Origin: an uncultured Prevotella sp. | Lineage (GTDB): Bacteria > Bacteroidota > Bacteroidia > Bacteroidales > Bacteroidaceae | DNA length: 46,360 nt | Direction: 5' to 3' | NCBI GenBank assembly: GCA_946998295.1 | Contig: CAMPYS010000014.1 | Span: forward strand, 1 to 46,360 | Shown here: positions 17,804-25,334 of the stretch, in pieces | How the letters are laid out: each line of letters begins with the position of its first letter | Position numbering within the stretch: position 1 is the first letter of the stretch | Made by a program: the position numbers and the translations under genes | The notes under the pieces: generated by a model | Told to the model about the DNA's origin: nothing | What the model saw: only the letters and a program-made list of their open reading frames with translations | The model's database searches: none

Positions 17804-18802
17804 ATGAGGAAAGTTTTAGTGTCTATACTGAGTGAACATTTAATACCAAATTACCTTTTTATAAAGGAAATGAAAGGTAAATTTGAAAAGCACTTATTTA
17901 TCTCTACCGATTATATTGAGAGTAAAAATATAGGAGAACATTTGGAGGATGCACTGTATTATAAAAAAAGAAAAAGAGTAGAAAGAGTTATTGTTGACAA
18001 TGATAATTATCATACAACAATAGCTAAATTATCTAAACATGGATTATCAGATAAAGATGAATATATAATTAATCTTACAGGCGGTACAAAGATAATGTCT
18101 ATAGCTGTTCATGATTTTTTTCAATCATATAAAAGCCATTTCTATTATGTACCAATTAGTAAAAATACTTATTACGATTTTGATAAAAAAGCTTCATCTC
18201 CTTTGAGTTATCGTATTACACTTATAGAGTATTTTACACTATATGGTTTGAAGTTTGATTGCGATAACAATTTAATAAAGAAGCAAGATTACACTCTTAA
18301 TTATTTTGAAGATATAAAAAAGGGGAAATATCCACCTCTTAGTACAACTTTTGTGAACAAGCAAAAAAACAGTGAACTAAAATGTTATTATTCTGGCTCA
18401 TGGTTTGAAGAGTATACATATTTACGTCTAAAAAAAGAACTTAATTTAGGGGATAACTACATAGCCATGTCGCTTAAAATTTATCGTGATGATTTAAACA
18501 AAAATGATAATGAATTAGATGTAGTATTTGTGTATGAAAATACCCTATATGTTATAGAATGCAAAGTTAGCATGAAAGGATATAAGAAAAAAGAACAGGA
18601 CGTTATTGTAGAATATATGTACAAATTAGCATCTGTTAGTAAAGATTTTGGCTTGAAAGTATATTCGTATTTATTTACGTTACACAATTTAAATGAATTA
18701 AAAAAAGAAACATTACAACATATACATAAACGAGCACAAATTTTAGGAATAAACAAAATCATAACAATGAATGAATTAAAAGAAGATAAAATAAATTTAT
18801 AA
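17804..18802 (+). CDS. Card1/Can2-like CARF plus PD-(D/E)XK nuclease
   Basis: This is a type III effector switched on by cyclic oligoadenylate. The N-terminal CARF domain has the ligand motif NLTGGTKIM (90-98). The C-terminal nuclease domain shows GSWFEE (Glu202), NELDVVFV (Asp239) and VIECKV (Glu252, Lys254), a complete PD-(D/E)XK active site. At 332 aa it matches the DUF1887/Card1/Can2 family, studied members of which respond to cA4 and cut DNA and/or RNA. It is co-directional with the complex genes, 4 bp after the TIGR03986 RAMP and 6 bp before the second CARF effector. Which nucleic acid it cuts cannot be told from sequence. All expected catalytic residues are present. Confidence 0.9.
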   Translation: MRKVLVSILSEHLIPNYLFIKEMKGKFEKHLFISTDYIESKNIGEHLEDALYYKKRKRVERVIVDNDNYHTTIAKLSKHGLSDKDEYIINLTGGTKIMSIAVHDFFQSYKSHFYYVPISKNTYYDFDKKASSPLSYRITLIEYFTLYGLKFDCDNNLIKKQDYTLNYFEDIKKGKYPPLSTTFVNKQKNSELKCYYSGSWFEEYTYLRLKKELNLGDNYIAMSLKIYRDDLNKNDNELDVVFVYENTLYVIECKVSMKGYKKKEQDVIVEYMYKLASVSKDFGLKVYSYLFTLHNLNELKKETLQHIHKRAQILGINKIITMNELKEDKINL

Positions 18803-18808
18803 ACGGGT

Positions 18809-20500
18809 ATGGCAAGAAAACTATTTATTTCTGTTCTTGGGACAGGATTATATGAAGAATGTAAATACACTTACACTGATGAAAACAAGAACTTCACATC
18901 CTCAGAAACGAACTTCATTCAAAAGGCAACTATAGAATATTTATGTAAAGACAATAAGCTTTTAGAATCAGATGATAAGATTCTTATATTGTTAACTGAT
19001 AAAGCTAAGGAACAAAATTGGGATAAAAATATAAAAGAAAGATATAACTATAAAACTGGAAACAATATCGAGTATAAAGGTTTATCGCAAGTATTAGAAG
19101 AAATGAACTTGAAATGTGAAATAGAAACTAAACTTATTCCTGAGGGGAAAGATAACAATGAGATGTGGAATATATTTGAAACTATCTTTAATGAAATAAA
19201 TGATGAAGATGAGATAAATCTTGATTTAACTCATAGTTTTAGATATTTACCAATGCTACTTTTAGTACTATGCAATTATGCAAAATTTTTAAAGAATATT
19301 ACTATAGCTCATGTAACGTACGGAAATTATGAAGCACGAAACCTTGAAACTAATACAGCACCTATTGTTAATTTGAAACCATTAATAGAAATACAAGAAT
19401 GGAGTTCTGCCGCATCTGATTATTTGGAAAATGGTTATACCGAAAAACTTGAAAAACTATCATCTTCAAATCTAAAGCCTTTATTGAAAGAAGAAAAAAC
19501 ACGAACAAATGAAAATAAAAACTTAAACTATTTTGTAAAAGGACTAACAAAATATTCAGAAGAAAGACAAACTTGCAGAGGTGTTTCTATTTGTGACAAC
19601 GAGCAAATAGACAACCTCATCACTTTAAGCAAGTCAATTAAAGAAATTGCAATAACACCATTAAAGCCTATATTTAATAAGATTAAAGATTCATTTAAAC
19701 AGAATGATAAAGAATATAAAAATTGCATAGATGCAGCTAAATGGTGTTATGATAAGCATTTGTATCAGCAGGCAATAACACTTTTACAAGAAGGTATTGT
19801 TACTAAAATATGTAGTGATAATGGCATTAAAATAATAGATAATAAAAAACGAAATATTGTAAATAAAGCATTCTATATTAAAAAGAATAATACACCAAAA
19901 GAAGAATGGGATGTATCAAGCAAAGAAGATATAGAAGATATAGACAACCTCCTAAATAATGATAACACTATAAAAAAACTACATAAAGATTTTTCTGATT
20001 TAACAGAGCTTAGAAATGATATAAATCATGGCGGTTTCCGATTCAATGCTCAAGGAGTAGATAAGATAAAGAAAAAAATAAAAGAATTATTAGATTTAGA
20101 TACTGTTTTAAAAAACATAGATACTAATTTAAAGACTAATACTATTTTTATCAATCTATCTAATCACCCTTCCAAGAACTGGGATAAGCAACAAATAAAT
20201 GCGGCAAAACAATATGGAGAGATTATAGATATAAAGTTTCCTGCAGTAGACCCTAATATTAGTGAAAAAGATATAACTACTTTATCTGATAAGGTAGTGG
20301 ATAACATTTTATCTAGATATAAAAACTCTCATATCTATATACATATCATGGGAGAAATGACTCTTACATACAAAATAGTACAACGACTTAAAGCAAATGA
20401 TATTGTGTGTTTAGCTTCTTCAACTGATAGAATTGTAGAAGACGTTTCTGATGGAGAAAAATTAGTAAAATTTGATTTTGTTCGGTTTAGAGAATACTAA
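18809..20500 (+). CDS. Csx1/Csx2-like CARF-HEPN ribonuclease with an extra C-terminal domain
   Basis: The N-terminal CARF domain starts KLFISVLGTGLY and carries DLTHSFRYLP (139-148), the ligand-binding motif of Csx1/Csx2-type proteins. A helical HEPN domain follows with RNDINH (Arg402 to His407, R-x4-H), the RNase active site. After it, residues about 445-563 form another alpha/beta unit that begins TIFINLSNHPSKNW and includes HIMGEMTLTYKIVQRLK and FVRFREY at the end. This unit is not part of a minimal Csx1/Csx2. Its predicted strand-helix pattern resembles a small Rossmann/CARF-like fold, so it could be a second nucleotide sensor or a built-in ring nuclease; that is inference. It is followed after 2 bp by the broken cas1. 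Confidence 0.87.
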   Translation: MARKLFISVLGTGLYEECKYTYTDENKNFTSSETNFIQKATIEYLCKDNKLLESDDKILILLTDKAKEQNWDKNIKERYNYKTGNNIEYKGLSQVLEEMNLKCEIETKLIPEGKDNNEMWNIFETIFNEINDEDEINLDLTHSFRYLPMLLLVLCNYAKFLKNITIAHVTYGNYEARNLETNTAPIVNLKPLIEIQEWSSAASDYLENGYTEKLEKLSSSNLKPLLKEEKTRTNENKNLNYFVKGLTKYSEERQTCRGVSICDNEQIDNLITLSKSIKEIAITPLKPIFNKIKDSFKQNDKEYKNCIDAAKWCYDKHLYQQAITLLQEGIVTKICSDNGIKIIDNKKRNIVNKAFYIKKNNTPKEEWDVSSKEDIEDIDNLLNNDNTIKKLHKDFSDLTELRNDINHGGFRFNAQGVDKIKKKIKELLDLDTVLKNIDTNLKTNTIFINLSNHPSKNWDKQQINAAKQYGEIIDIKFPAVDPNISEKDITTLSDKVVDNILSRYKNSHIYIHIMGEMTLTYKIVQRLKANDIVCLASSTDRIVEDVSDGEKLVKFDFVRFREY

Positions 20501-20502
20501 TA

Positions 20503-20637
20503 ATGGAATTAATATTACATACCTACGGTGTATCACTAAATAGAGATAACGAAGCTTTTGTTATTACAACTAACGAAGGTAGACAAAGAATACCTGCTGA
20601 AGGGATAAAAAGTATACAAATTAGTAAGGAGACCTAA
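20503..20637 (+). pseudogene. cas1: cas1 remnant, N-terminal 44 codons only
   Basis: Starting from ATG at 20503, the translation MELILHTYGVSLNRDNEAF followed by RIPAEGIKSIQIS matches the first two strands of Cas1 integrase. It then stops at TAA (20635-20637) after 44 codons, where a normal Cas1 runs over 300 residues. None of the Cas1 catalytic region (Glu, His, Asp) is present. Normal 2-bp spacing after the CARF-HEPN gene shows this was once an operon member. The sequence changes to a cas2-like reading frame at about 20628. Confidence 0.78.
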
Positions 20638-20780
20638 CAGAAGTACAGGCATTGTATGATAATCATGATAGCATTATAGTTTGTCCAATATCTACAGATC
20701 AATTAAAAGCTATGAAAATTATAGGACAGCATATAGCTATAGATATTATCACACATTCAAAGAATACATTGTTCTTTTAA
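20628..20780 (+). pseudogene. cas2: cas2-like remnant, C-terminal part
   Basis: In the frame starting at 20628 the translation reads GDLTEVQALYDNHDSIIVCP, then DQLKAMKIIGQHIAIDIIT, and ends HSKNTLFF with stop at 20778. This resembles the C-terminal half of Cas2: the acidic DSI strand, the IIG motif and a final strand ending in LFF. The start codon and the first ferredoxin strand are missing. It directly follows the truncated cas1 start, so one internal deletion seems to have removed most of cas1 and the first half of cas2. The Cas2 call is by pattern only and less certain than the cas1 one. Confidence 0.58.
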
Positions 20781-20801
20781 TTTTTTTTGTACTGAATCCT
20801 T

Positions 20802-20831
20802 TTGCAATATCAAATATAATAGCTAATTTTG
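20802..20831 (+). promoter_or_regulatory. CRISPR leader promoter
   Basis: TTG (20802-20804), exactly 19 bp, then TAATTTTG (20824-20831) matches the Bacteroidetes consensus TTG-N19-TAnnTTTG. It points into the array, whose first repeat starts 100 bp downstream, so the array is transcribed on the plus strand like the cas genes. Confidence 0.78.
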
Positions 20832-20931
20832 CGCCCACTTAAAAGGTACAATTTATTATTAAAAAATAAACACTATACTCTCAGAAAAGTCTTATATACT
20901 CCAATAAATATAGGCTACTCATATTTTTACT
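20832..20931 (+). promoter_or_regulatory. CRISPR leader with a repeat-like core
   Basis: This 100-bp AT-rich leader ends directly at the first repeat. At 20895-20914 it holds TATACTCCAATAAATATAGG, which matches 17 of 20 bases of the repeat core TATATTCCAATAAAATAAGG. The copy ends 17 bp before repeat 1, too close to be a normal repeat-spacer unit. Confidence 0.65.
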
Positions 20932-21631
20932 CTACGTGAGTATATTCCAATAAAATAAGGATTAAGACGCCAATCACCTATACCAATATACTCATCGTTG
21001 CCGTCTCTACGTGAGTATATTCCAATAAAATAAGGATTAAGACAGTATTATCAGGCTTTGGTATTTCATACCAGTTAGATCTACGTGAGTATATTCCAAT
21101 AAAATAAGGATTAAGACATTACTGAAAATATTCATAATATGTTGAAGGTTCCACACTACGTGAGTATATTCCAATAAAATAAGGATTAAGACACTATTAG
21201 TCGTACAAATCATGAGAGTATTAATCCTACGTGAGTATATTCCAATAAAATAAGGATTAAGACACTTTGCACTTTTATTAGTAGTTAGCTTCTAAAATCG
21301 CTACGTGAGTATATTCCAATAAAATAAGGATTAAGACTCACATAAGGATCACCTTTAGTAACTCTTTGCTGAACTACGTGAGTATATTCCAATAAAATAA
21401 GGATTAAGACCGTACTTTGAAAGTTTTAACCACTTGCCAGCGATTGAGCTACGTGAGTATATTCCAATAAAATAAGGATTAAGACAGTTGTTCGGAGGTG
21501 CAATAGCTATATACTATTTTCTACGTGAGTATATTCCAATAAAATAAGGATTAAGACACGTTGCCATACACCCGCGCGTTGCCAAATACCCGCACTACTT
21601 AAATATAGTACAACAAAGCAAAAATTAAAAC
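20932..21631 (+). CRISPR. CRISPR array: nine identical 37-nt repeats plus a degenerate tenth
   Basis: Repeats begin CTACGTGAG and end GGATTAAGAC. Exact copies start at 20932, 21007, 21081, 21156, 21227, 21301, 21374, 21449 and 21521. The nine spacers are 38, 37, 38, 34, 37, 36, 38, 35 and 37 nt, all different. A tenth repeat at 21595-21631 keeps 26 of 37 bases (starts CTACTTAAATATAG, ends ATTAAAAC), the usual decay at the leader-distal end. The strong promoter at 20802-20831 gives plus orientation. Cas6 cleavage 8 nt from the repeat end would leave the tag AUUAAGAC. Repeats are A-rich with no long palindrome. Spacer targets cannot be identified without a search. Confidence 0.97.
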
Positions 21632-21670
21632 TTATAAACTCTAAAAACTAAACTATAGAAGAGTACTATT

Positions 21671-21823
21671 GTCGTTCTTATAGAAACGCTATTGCGATCC
21701 TTATAGAGACGCTATTGCGATCCTTATAGAAACGCTGTGGCGATCCTTATAGAAACGCTATTGCGATCCTTATAGAAACGCGATTGCGATCCTTATAGAA
21801 ACGCTGTAGCGATCCTTATAGAG
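21671..21823 (+). repeat. 23-bp tandem repeat, about 6.6 units
   Basis: Units start at 21671, 21694, 21717, 21740, 21763, 21786 and 21809 (the last partial). The core is GCGATCCTTATAGAAACGC followed by four variable bases. Adjacent copies differ at one to four bases. The array lies between two decayed CRISPR repeats, and a more diverged array of the same unit is at 33436-33520. Confidence 0.9.
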
Positions 21824-21845
21824 TAGTTGAGCTAAGCTCTAAACA

Positions 21846-21955
21846 CTACTTGAATATAGTAAAGCAAGAGGATAAGATGGGTTGCATATTATTATGCCAA
21901 TGAGGACATTGGCTACTACTTAAGTATAGTACAATAAAGATTTAGAATTTAAAAC
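21846..21955 (+). CRISPR. Decayed CRISPR unit: two diverged repeats around a 37-nt spacer-sized gap
   Basis: Sequence 21846-21878 (starts CTACTTGAATATAG, ends AGGATAAGAT) and 21916-21955 (starts CTACTTAAGTATAG, ends TTTAAAAC) align to the array repeat, with small indels. The gap 21879-21915 is exactly 37 nt. Both share T5, G14 and A16 with the tenth array repeat where the nine good repeats have G, T and C. They therefore look like remnants of the older, leader-distal part of the array or of a sister repeat type. Confidence 0.62.
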
Positions 21956-22062
21956 AGATACAAAGAGTATTTATTTGTAAAATAATTCTATAGTTGCCTA
22001 ATAAATATTTTTTTTGTATCATAAAAATGATTATAAGGTTATACTATATTAGTTAAAAATAT
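21956..22062. other. Intergenic spacer after the decayed CRISPR region
   Basis: AT-rich sequence with a run of T around 22010. No gene, no further repeat copy and no clear hairpin were seen before the promoter-like box at 22063. Confidence 0.4.
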
Positions 22063-22070
22063 TACCTTTG
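22063..22070 (+). promoter_or_regulatory. Promoter -7 box of the inositol cluster
   Basis: TACCTTTG fits TAnnTTTG and lies 27 bp before the nucleotidyltransferase start. No TTG is found at standard -33 spacing. It would drive the tightly spaced genes that follow. Confidence 0.5.
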
Positions 22071-22097
22071 TGATAATATTTTGTATTTATACTATTT

Positions 22098-22811
22098 ATG
22101 AAATACGCTATAATCGCAGCAGGGAAAGGTTCAAGACTAAGATCAGAAGGTATAAAAGAGCCAAAACCATTAATAAAAATGGGAAATGAAACTCTTATTG
22201 AACGCCTTATAAATATCTTTATCAAAAACGAAGCTACAGAAATAATTATAATTGTTAACGAAGAAACTCCATATACCGTAAAAACTGTAAAAGAAATAGC
22301 CGCAAACAAAATTGTTCCTATACAAATTATAAAACAGTCGACACCAAGCTCTATGCATAGCTTTTATGCTATAAGTTCACTGTTAGAAAAAGAACCGTTC
22401 ATAATGACAACTATAGATACTGTTTTCAAAGAAGATGATTTTAGTAATTATGTAAAATCATTTAAAGAAGAACTTCTAAAGGGAACAAAAGCATTAATGG
22501 GAGTAACAGATTACATAGATGACGAAAAACCGCTATACATAAATACTGATAAATATTATAATATAACAGGTTTTTACGACCAAAACGATACTAATATGTC
22601 ACTAATATCAGCTGGTGTTTATGGTCTCACACCAGAGACATTAAAGACACTTGATAAATGCATAAAAACAGGACAAAGTAGAATGCGTAACTTTCAACGA
22701 GCAATTGTTAATAGTAAAATGAAAATAAAAGCATTCGTATTTAACAAAGTCATAGATATAGATCACAAAGACGATATTATAAAAGCAAAACATTTAATTG
22801 GTGTAAAATAA
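22098..22811 (+). CDS. Nucleotidyltransferase, probably for an inositol- or alcohol-phosphate
   Basis: The 237-aa protein begins with the nucleotide-binding signature IIAAGKGSRLRSEGIKEPKP of the NTP-transferase fold, with KPLIKMGNETLIERL continuing the motif and TTIDTVF as the metal-binding segment. Such enzymes (LicC, RmlA and IPCT types) couple a phosphate ester to CTP or UTP. It is the first of three overlapping or touching genes followed by inositol-3-phosphate synthase, so a CTP-dependent activation of inositol-1-phosphate or of another head group is a reasonable guess. The substrate is not determined by the sequence. Its stop overlaps the next start (ATAATG). Confidence 0.78.
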   Translation: MKYAIIAAGKGSRLRSEGIKEPKPLIKMGNETLIERLINIFIKNEATEIIIIVNEETPYTVKTVKEIAANKIVPIQIIKQSTPSSMHSFYAISSLLEKEPFIMTTIDTVFKEDDFSNYVKSFKEELLKGTKALMGVTDYIDDEKPLYINTDKYYNITGFYDQNDTNMSLISAGVYGLTPETLKTLDKCIKTGQSRMRNFQRAIVNSKMKIKAFVFNKVIDIDHKDDIIKAKHLIGVK

Positions 22812-23605
22812 TGAAAGTAATAGCTATTCAACGTGACCCTATATATTCTCCTAACTCTGTTGATAAAGATAAAAAAATATTATATGAGGTAGCAAACAGA
22901 ATTGATGGTACTGTTATAGCAGAAAACACACTAAATAATTATTCGTTATGCAATTGTGACATTATTTTAAATATGGGACGACTCCCCAAGACTATAGATT
23001 TACTAAAAAATATAAATAATAAACATACTCTAATTATAAACCCTCCTCAAGCTATAGAAAACTGTAATAGAGCAACGCTAAACTCTATAATGAAAGCTCA
23101 CAATTTACCATTTCCACCATCAACTGGTAATAATGGATATTGGTTAAAGAGGGCAGATGAAGTTGCACAAAATGAAAATGATATAGTCTTCTGTAAGGAT
23201 AAATTAATATTACAGAAAGAAAAACAAGCAATGCTACAACGTGGTATAACAAAAACTATTGTACAAGCGCATATAAAAGGCGACTTAATAAAATTTTATG
23301 GAGTTGCTAATACTGATTTTTTTTCTGTGCATTACCCAACAGAAAATGGTAATATGAAATTTAAAAACGAACTTATAAATGGAAAGCCTAATCACTACGC
23401 ATTTAAAGATGTACAACTAAAAAATATTGCAAACACAATAGCTAAACTTACAGGAACTATTATATATGGCGGAGATGCTATAATAACATCTAACGGATAT
23501 ATATATATAATAGATTTTAACGATTGGCCAAGTTTTGCAATTTGCAGGGAAAAAGCCGCTGATGCTATAATATTATATATAAAAAAAATATATAAGACTA
23601 TATGA
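22811..23605 (+). CDS. ATP-grasp type protein of the inositol cluster
   Basis: The 264-aa protein has a layout resembling small ATP-grasp ligases/kinases. It has an N-terminal alpha/beta part with DIILNMGRLP and IINPPQAIENCNR, and a central part ending KTIVQAHIKGDLIKFYGV. The C-terminal segment YGGDAIITSNGYIYIIDFND, followed by WPSF, has Asp and Asn where ATP-grasp enzymes bind metal. Fold recognition is moderate. The reaction is unknown: candidates are a kinase acting on an inositol compound or a ligase adding a group to the lipid head. It overlaps the upstream gene by 1 bp and the downstream gene by 4 bp (ATGA), implying translational coupling. Confidence 0.62.
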   Translation: MKVIAIQRDPIYSPNSVDKDKKILYEVANRIDGTVIAENTLNNYSLCNCDIILNMGRLPKTIDLLKNINNKHTLIINPPQAIENCNRATLNSIMKAHNLPFPPSTGNNGYWLKRADEVAQNENDIVFCKDKLILQKEKQAMLQRGITKTIVQAHIKGDLIKFYGVANTDFFSVHYPTENGNMKFKNELINGKPNHYAFKDVQLKNIANTIAKLTGTIIYGGDAIITSNGYIYIIDFNDWPSFAICREKAADAIILYIKKIYKTI

Positions 23606-25254
23606 AAACTACAAACGAATTTAAAAAACTTCTACACGAATCAATAAAATCAGATGATACAGAGGAGTGGATTGATATATACTTTACACGCCCAGTAGGT
23701 CTACTATTTGCTATTATATGGAAGAAATTAGGAGTTAAGCCTAATAGCATAACCATACTTTCCATAATATTAGGAATAGCTGCGGGTATAATGTTCTATT
23801 TCCGAGATATAACACATAATATCATTGGTATCATATTACTCATATTAGCCAATTTATGCGATTCAACAGATGGACAACTTGCCAGGCTTACAAATCAAAA
23901 AACAGTAATTGGAAGATGTTTAGATGGACTTGCAGGCAACATCTGGTTCATAACAATATATATTGCTATAATTTGCAGAATATGGTTTCAACATATTCCA
24001 TTCACAACAGAGGTATGGGGAATATTTGGACTACTCATTGCTGCAGTTGCAGGAATAGTTAGCCATACTGAACAAAGCTCTTTAAGCGACTATTACAGAC
24101 AAATACACCTATTGATGTTAAAAGGAAAAAAACATTCCGAATTGGATACATATAGAGATGAACACCAAAAGGTTAAAGAATTAAGAAAAAGTAAAAACAA
24201 TTTCATAGAACTCCTATTTCACACAAACTATCAATATTATTGTAAATCACAAGAAAGAAGAACTCCAGAGTTTCAAAAATTAAAATCTACTATCAATAAA
24301 GAGTTTAATGATGTTGACAATATACCAGAAAAATATAAAAAAGAATTTCTAAAAGAAAGTAAAAAACTAATGCCACTAACTAACTTTCTTACATTTAATT
24401 CCAGAGCTATAATAATATATATAACCTGTATAGCAGACATACCATGGCTATACCTTATAATAGAAATATCTATATACAATATTATATATATATATATGCA
24501 CAAAAAGCATGAAGACTTATGTAAAAACATAAATAGACAAATAATATCACAAACAGATAAAAAGATAAATAAAGCATATATATTTGACTTTGGAGGAACA
24601 ATAGATACTAACGGTTATCATTGGGCAAAAAAAATATATTTAACATTTTCACAATTTGGTATAAACATAAATGAAGATGATTTTAAACATGCCTACATAC
24701 AAACAGAGAAAAAACTAACAGAAGAAAAACTAATTAAAAGTGATGATTCCTTATATACTACAATTGAAAAAAAAATAACACTACAATTTAAGTTATTAAG
24801 TCAAAAAAATATAGTAGACTTATCAAATATACAAATAGAAAAAATAATAAATCAACTATATAATGATGTAAAAAACACAATAGCTCAAAGTAAACAGATA
24901 CTAACCAAACTAAAACAAAATAATAAAATAGCTGTAGTATCAAACTTTTATGGAAATCTTGAAACAGTATTAAAAGAATTTGAAATAAACAAACTATTTG
25001 ATACTATCATAGATAGCACTATAGTTGGCTTTAGAAAACCTAACCCACAAATATTTAAAATAGCTATTGAACAGCTAAGAATAGACCCAAAACAAATTAC
25101 AGTTGTTGGAGATAGTTATAACAATGATATAATACCTTCACATTCACTTGGAATGAAAACTATTTGGCTCAATAATGCTACATGGGATAATAACGACAAC
25201 AACACTAACATAACAAACAAAACAATAAAATCACTTACCGAAATTTTACAATAA
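23602..25254 (+). CDS. CDP-alcohol phosphatidyltransferase fused to a HAD-type domain
   Basis: Residues 1-310 form a membrane enzyme of the CDP-alcohol phosphatidyltransferase class: the motif DSTDGQLAR at 87-95 is followed by G104 and D108. This class moves a phosphatidyl group from a CDP-lipid to an alcohol. The canonical fourth Asp, expected at 112, is Gly, with Asn at 113. Residues about 320-550 form a HAD domain with FDFGGTID (nucleophile Asp329), VVSNF, a Lys in GFRKPNP and VGDSYNNDI. Bacteroidetes are known to make phosphatidylinositol by a phosphatidylinositol-phosphate synthase plus a phosphatase near inositol-phosphate synthase. Here both activities seem combined in one 550-aa chain. 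Position +2 of the HAD motif is Gly instead of Asp. Confidence 0.82.
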   Translation: MKTTNEFKKLLHESIKSDDTEEWIDIYFTRPVGLLFAIIWKKLGVKPNSITILSIILGIAAGIMFYFRDITHNIIGIILLILANLCDSTDGQLARLTNQKTVIGRCLDGLAGNIWFITIYIAIICRIWFQHIPFTTEVWGIFGLLIAAVAGIVSHTEQSSLSDYYRQIHLLMLKGKKHSELDTYRDEHQKVKELRKSKNNFIELLFHTNYQYYCKSQERRTPEFQKLKSTINKEFNDVDNIPEKYKKEFLKESKKLMPLTNFLTFNSRAIIIYITCIADIPWLYLIIEISIYNIIYIYMHKKHEDLCKNINRQIISQTDKKINKAYIFDFGGTIDTNGYHWAKKIYLTFSQFGININEDDFKHAYIQTEKKLTEEKLIKSDDSLYTTIEKKITLQFKLLSQKNIVDLSNIQIEKIINQLYNDVKNTIAQSKQILTKLKQNNKIAVVSNFYGNLETVLKEFEINKLFDTIIDSTIVGFRKPNPQIFKIAIEQLRIDPKQITVVGDSYNNDIIPSHSLGMKTIWLNNATWDNNDNNTNITNKTIKSLTEILQ

Positions 25255-25334
25255 AAGTAATAAAATATACTGAAAAATACTATTTAGAAAAATAAAACGT
25301 TATACATATAAAAAACTCAAAGCTGTAAAAAACT

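Noticed and set aside
20503..20780. A functional short cas1 or cas2 gene
   Set aside because: Only 44 codons of Cas1 without the catalytic region, and a Cas2-like end without a start codon or first strand.
21671..21823. Reading the 23-bp tandem array as a second CRISPR array
   Set aside because: Units are contiguous, with only four variable bases between cores, so there are no spacers.
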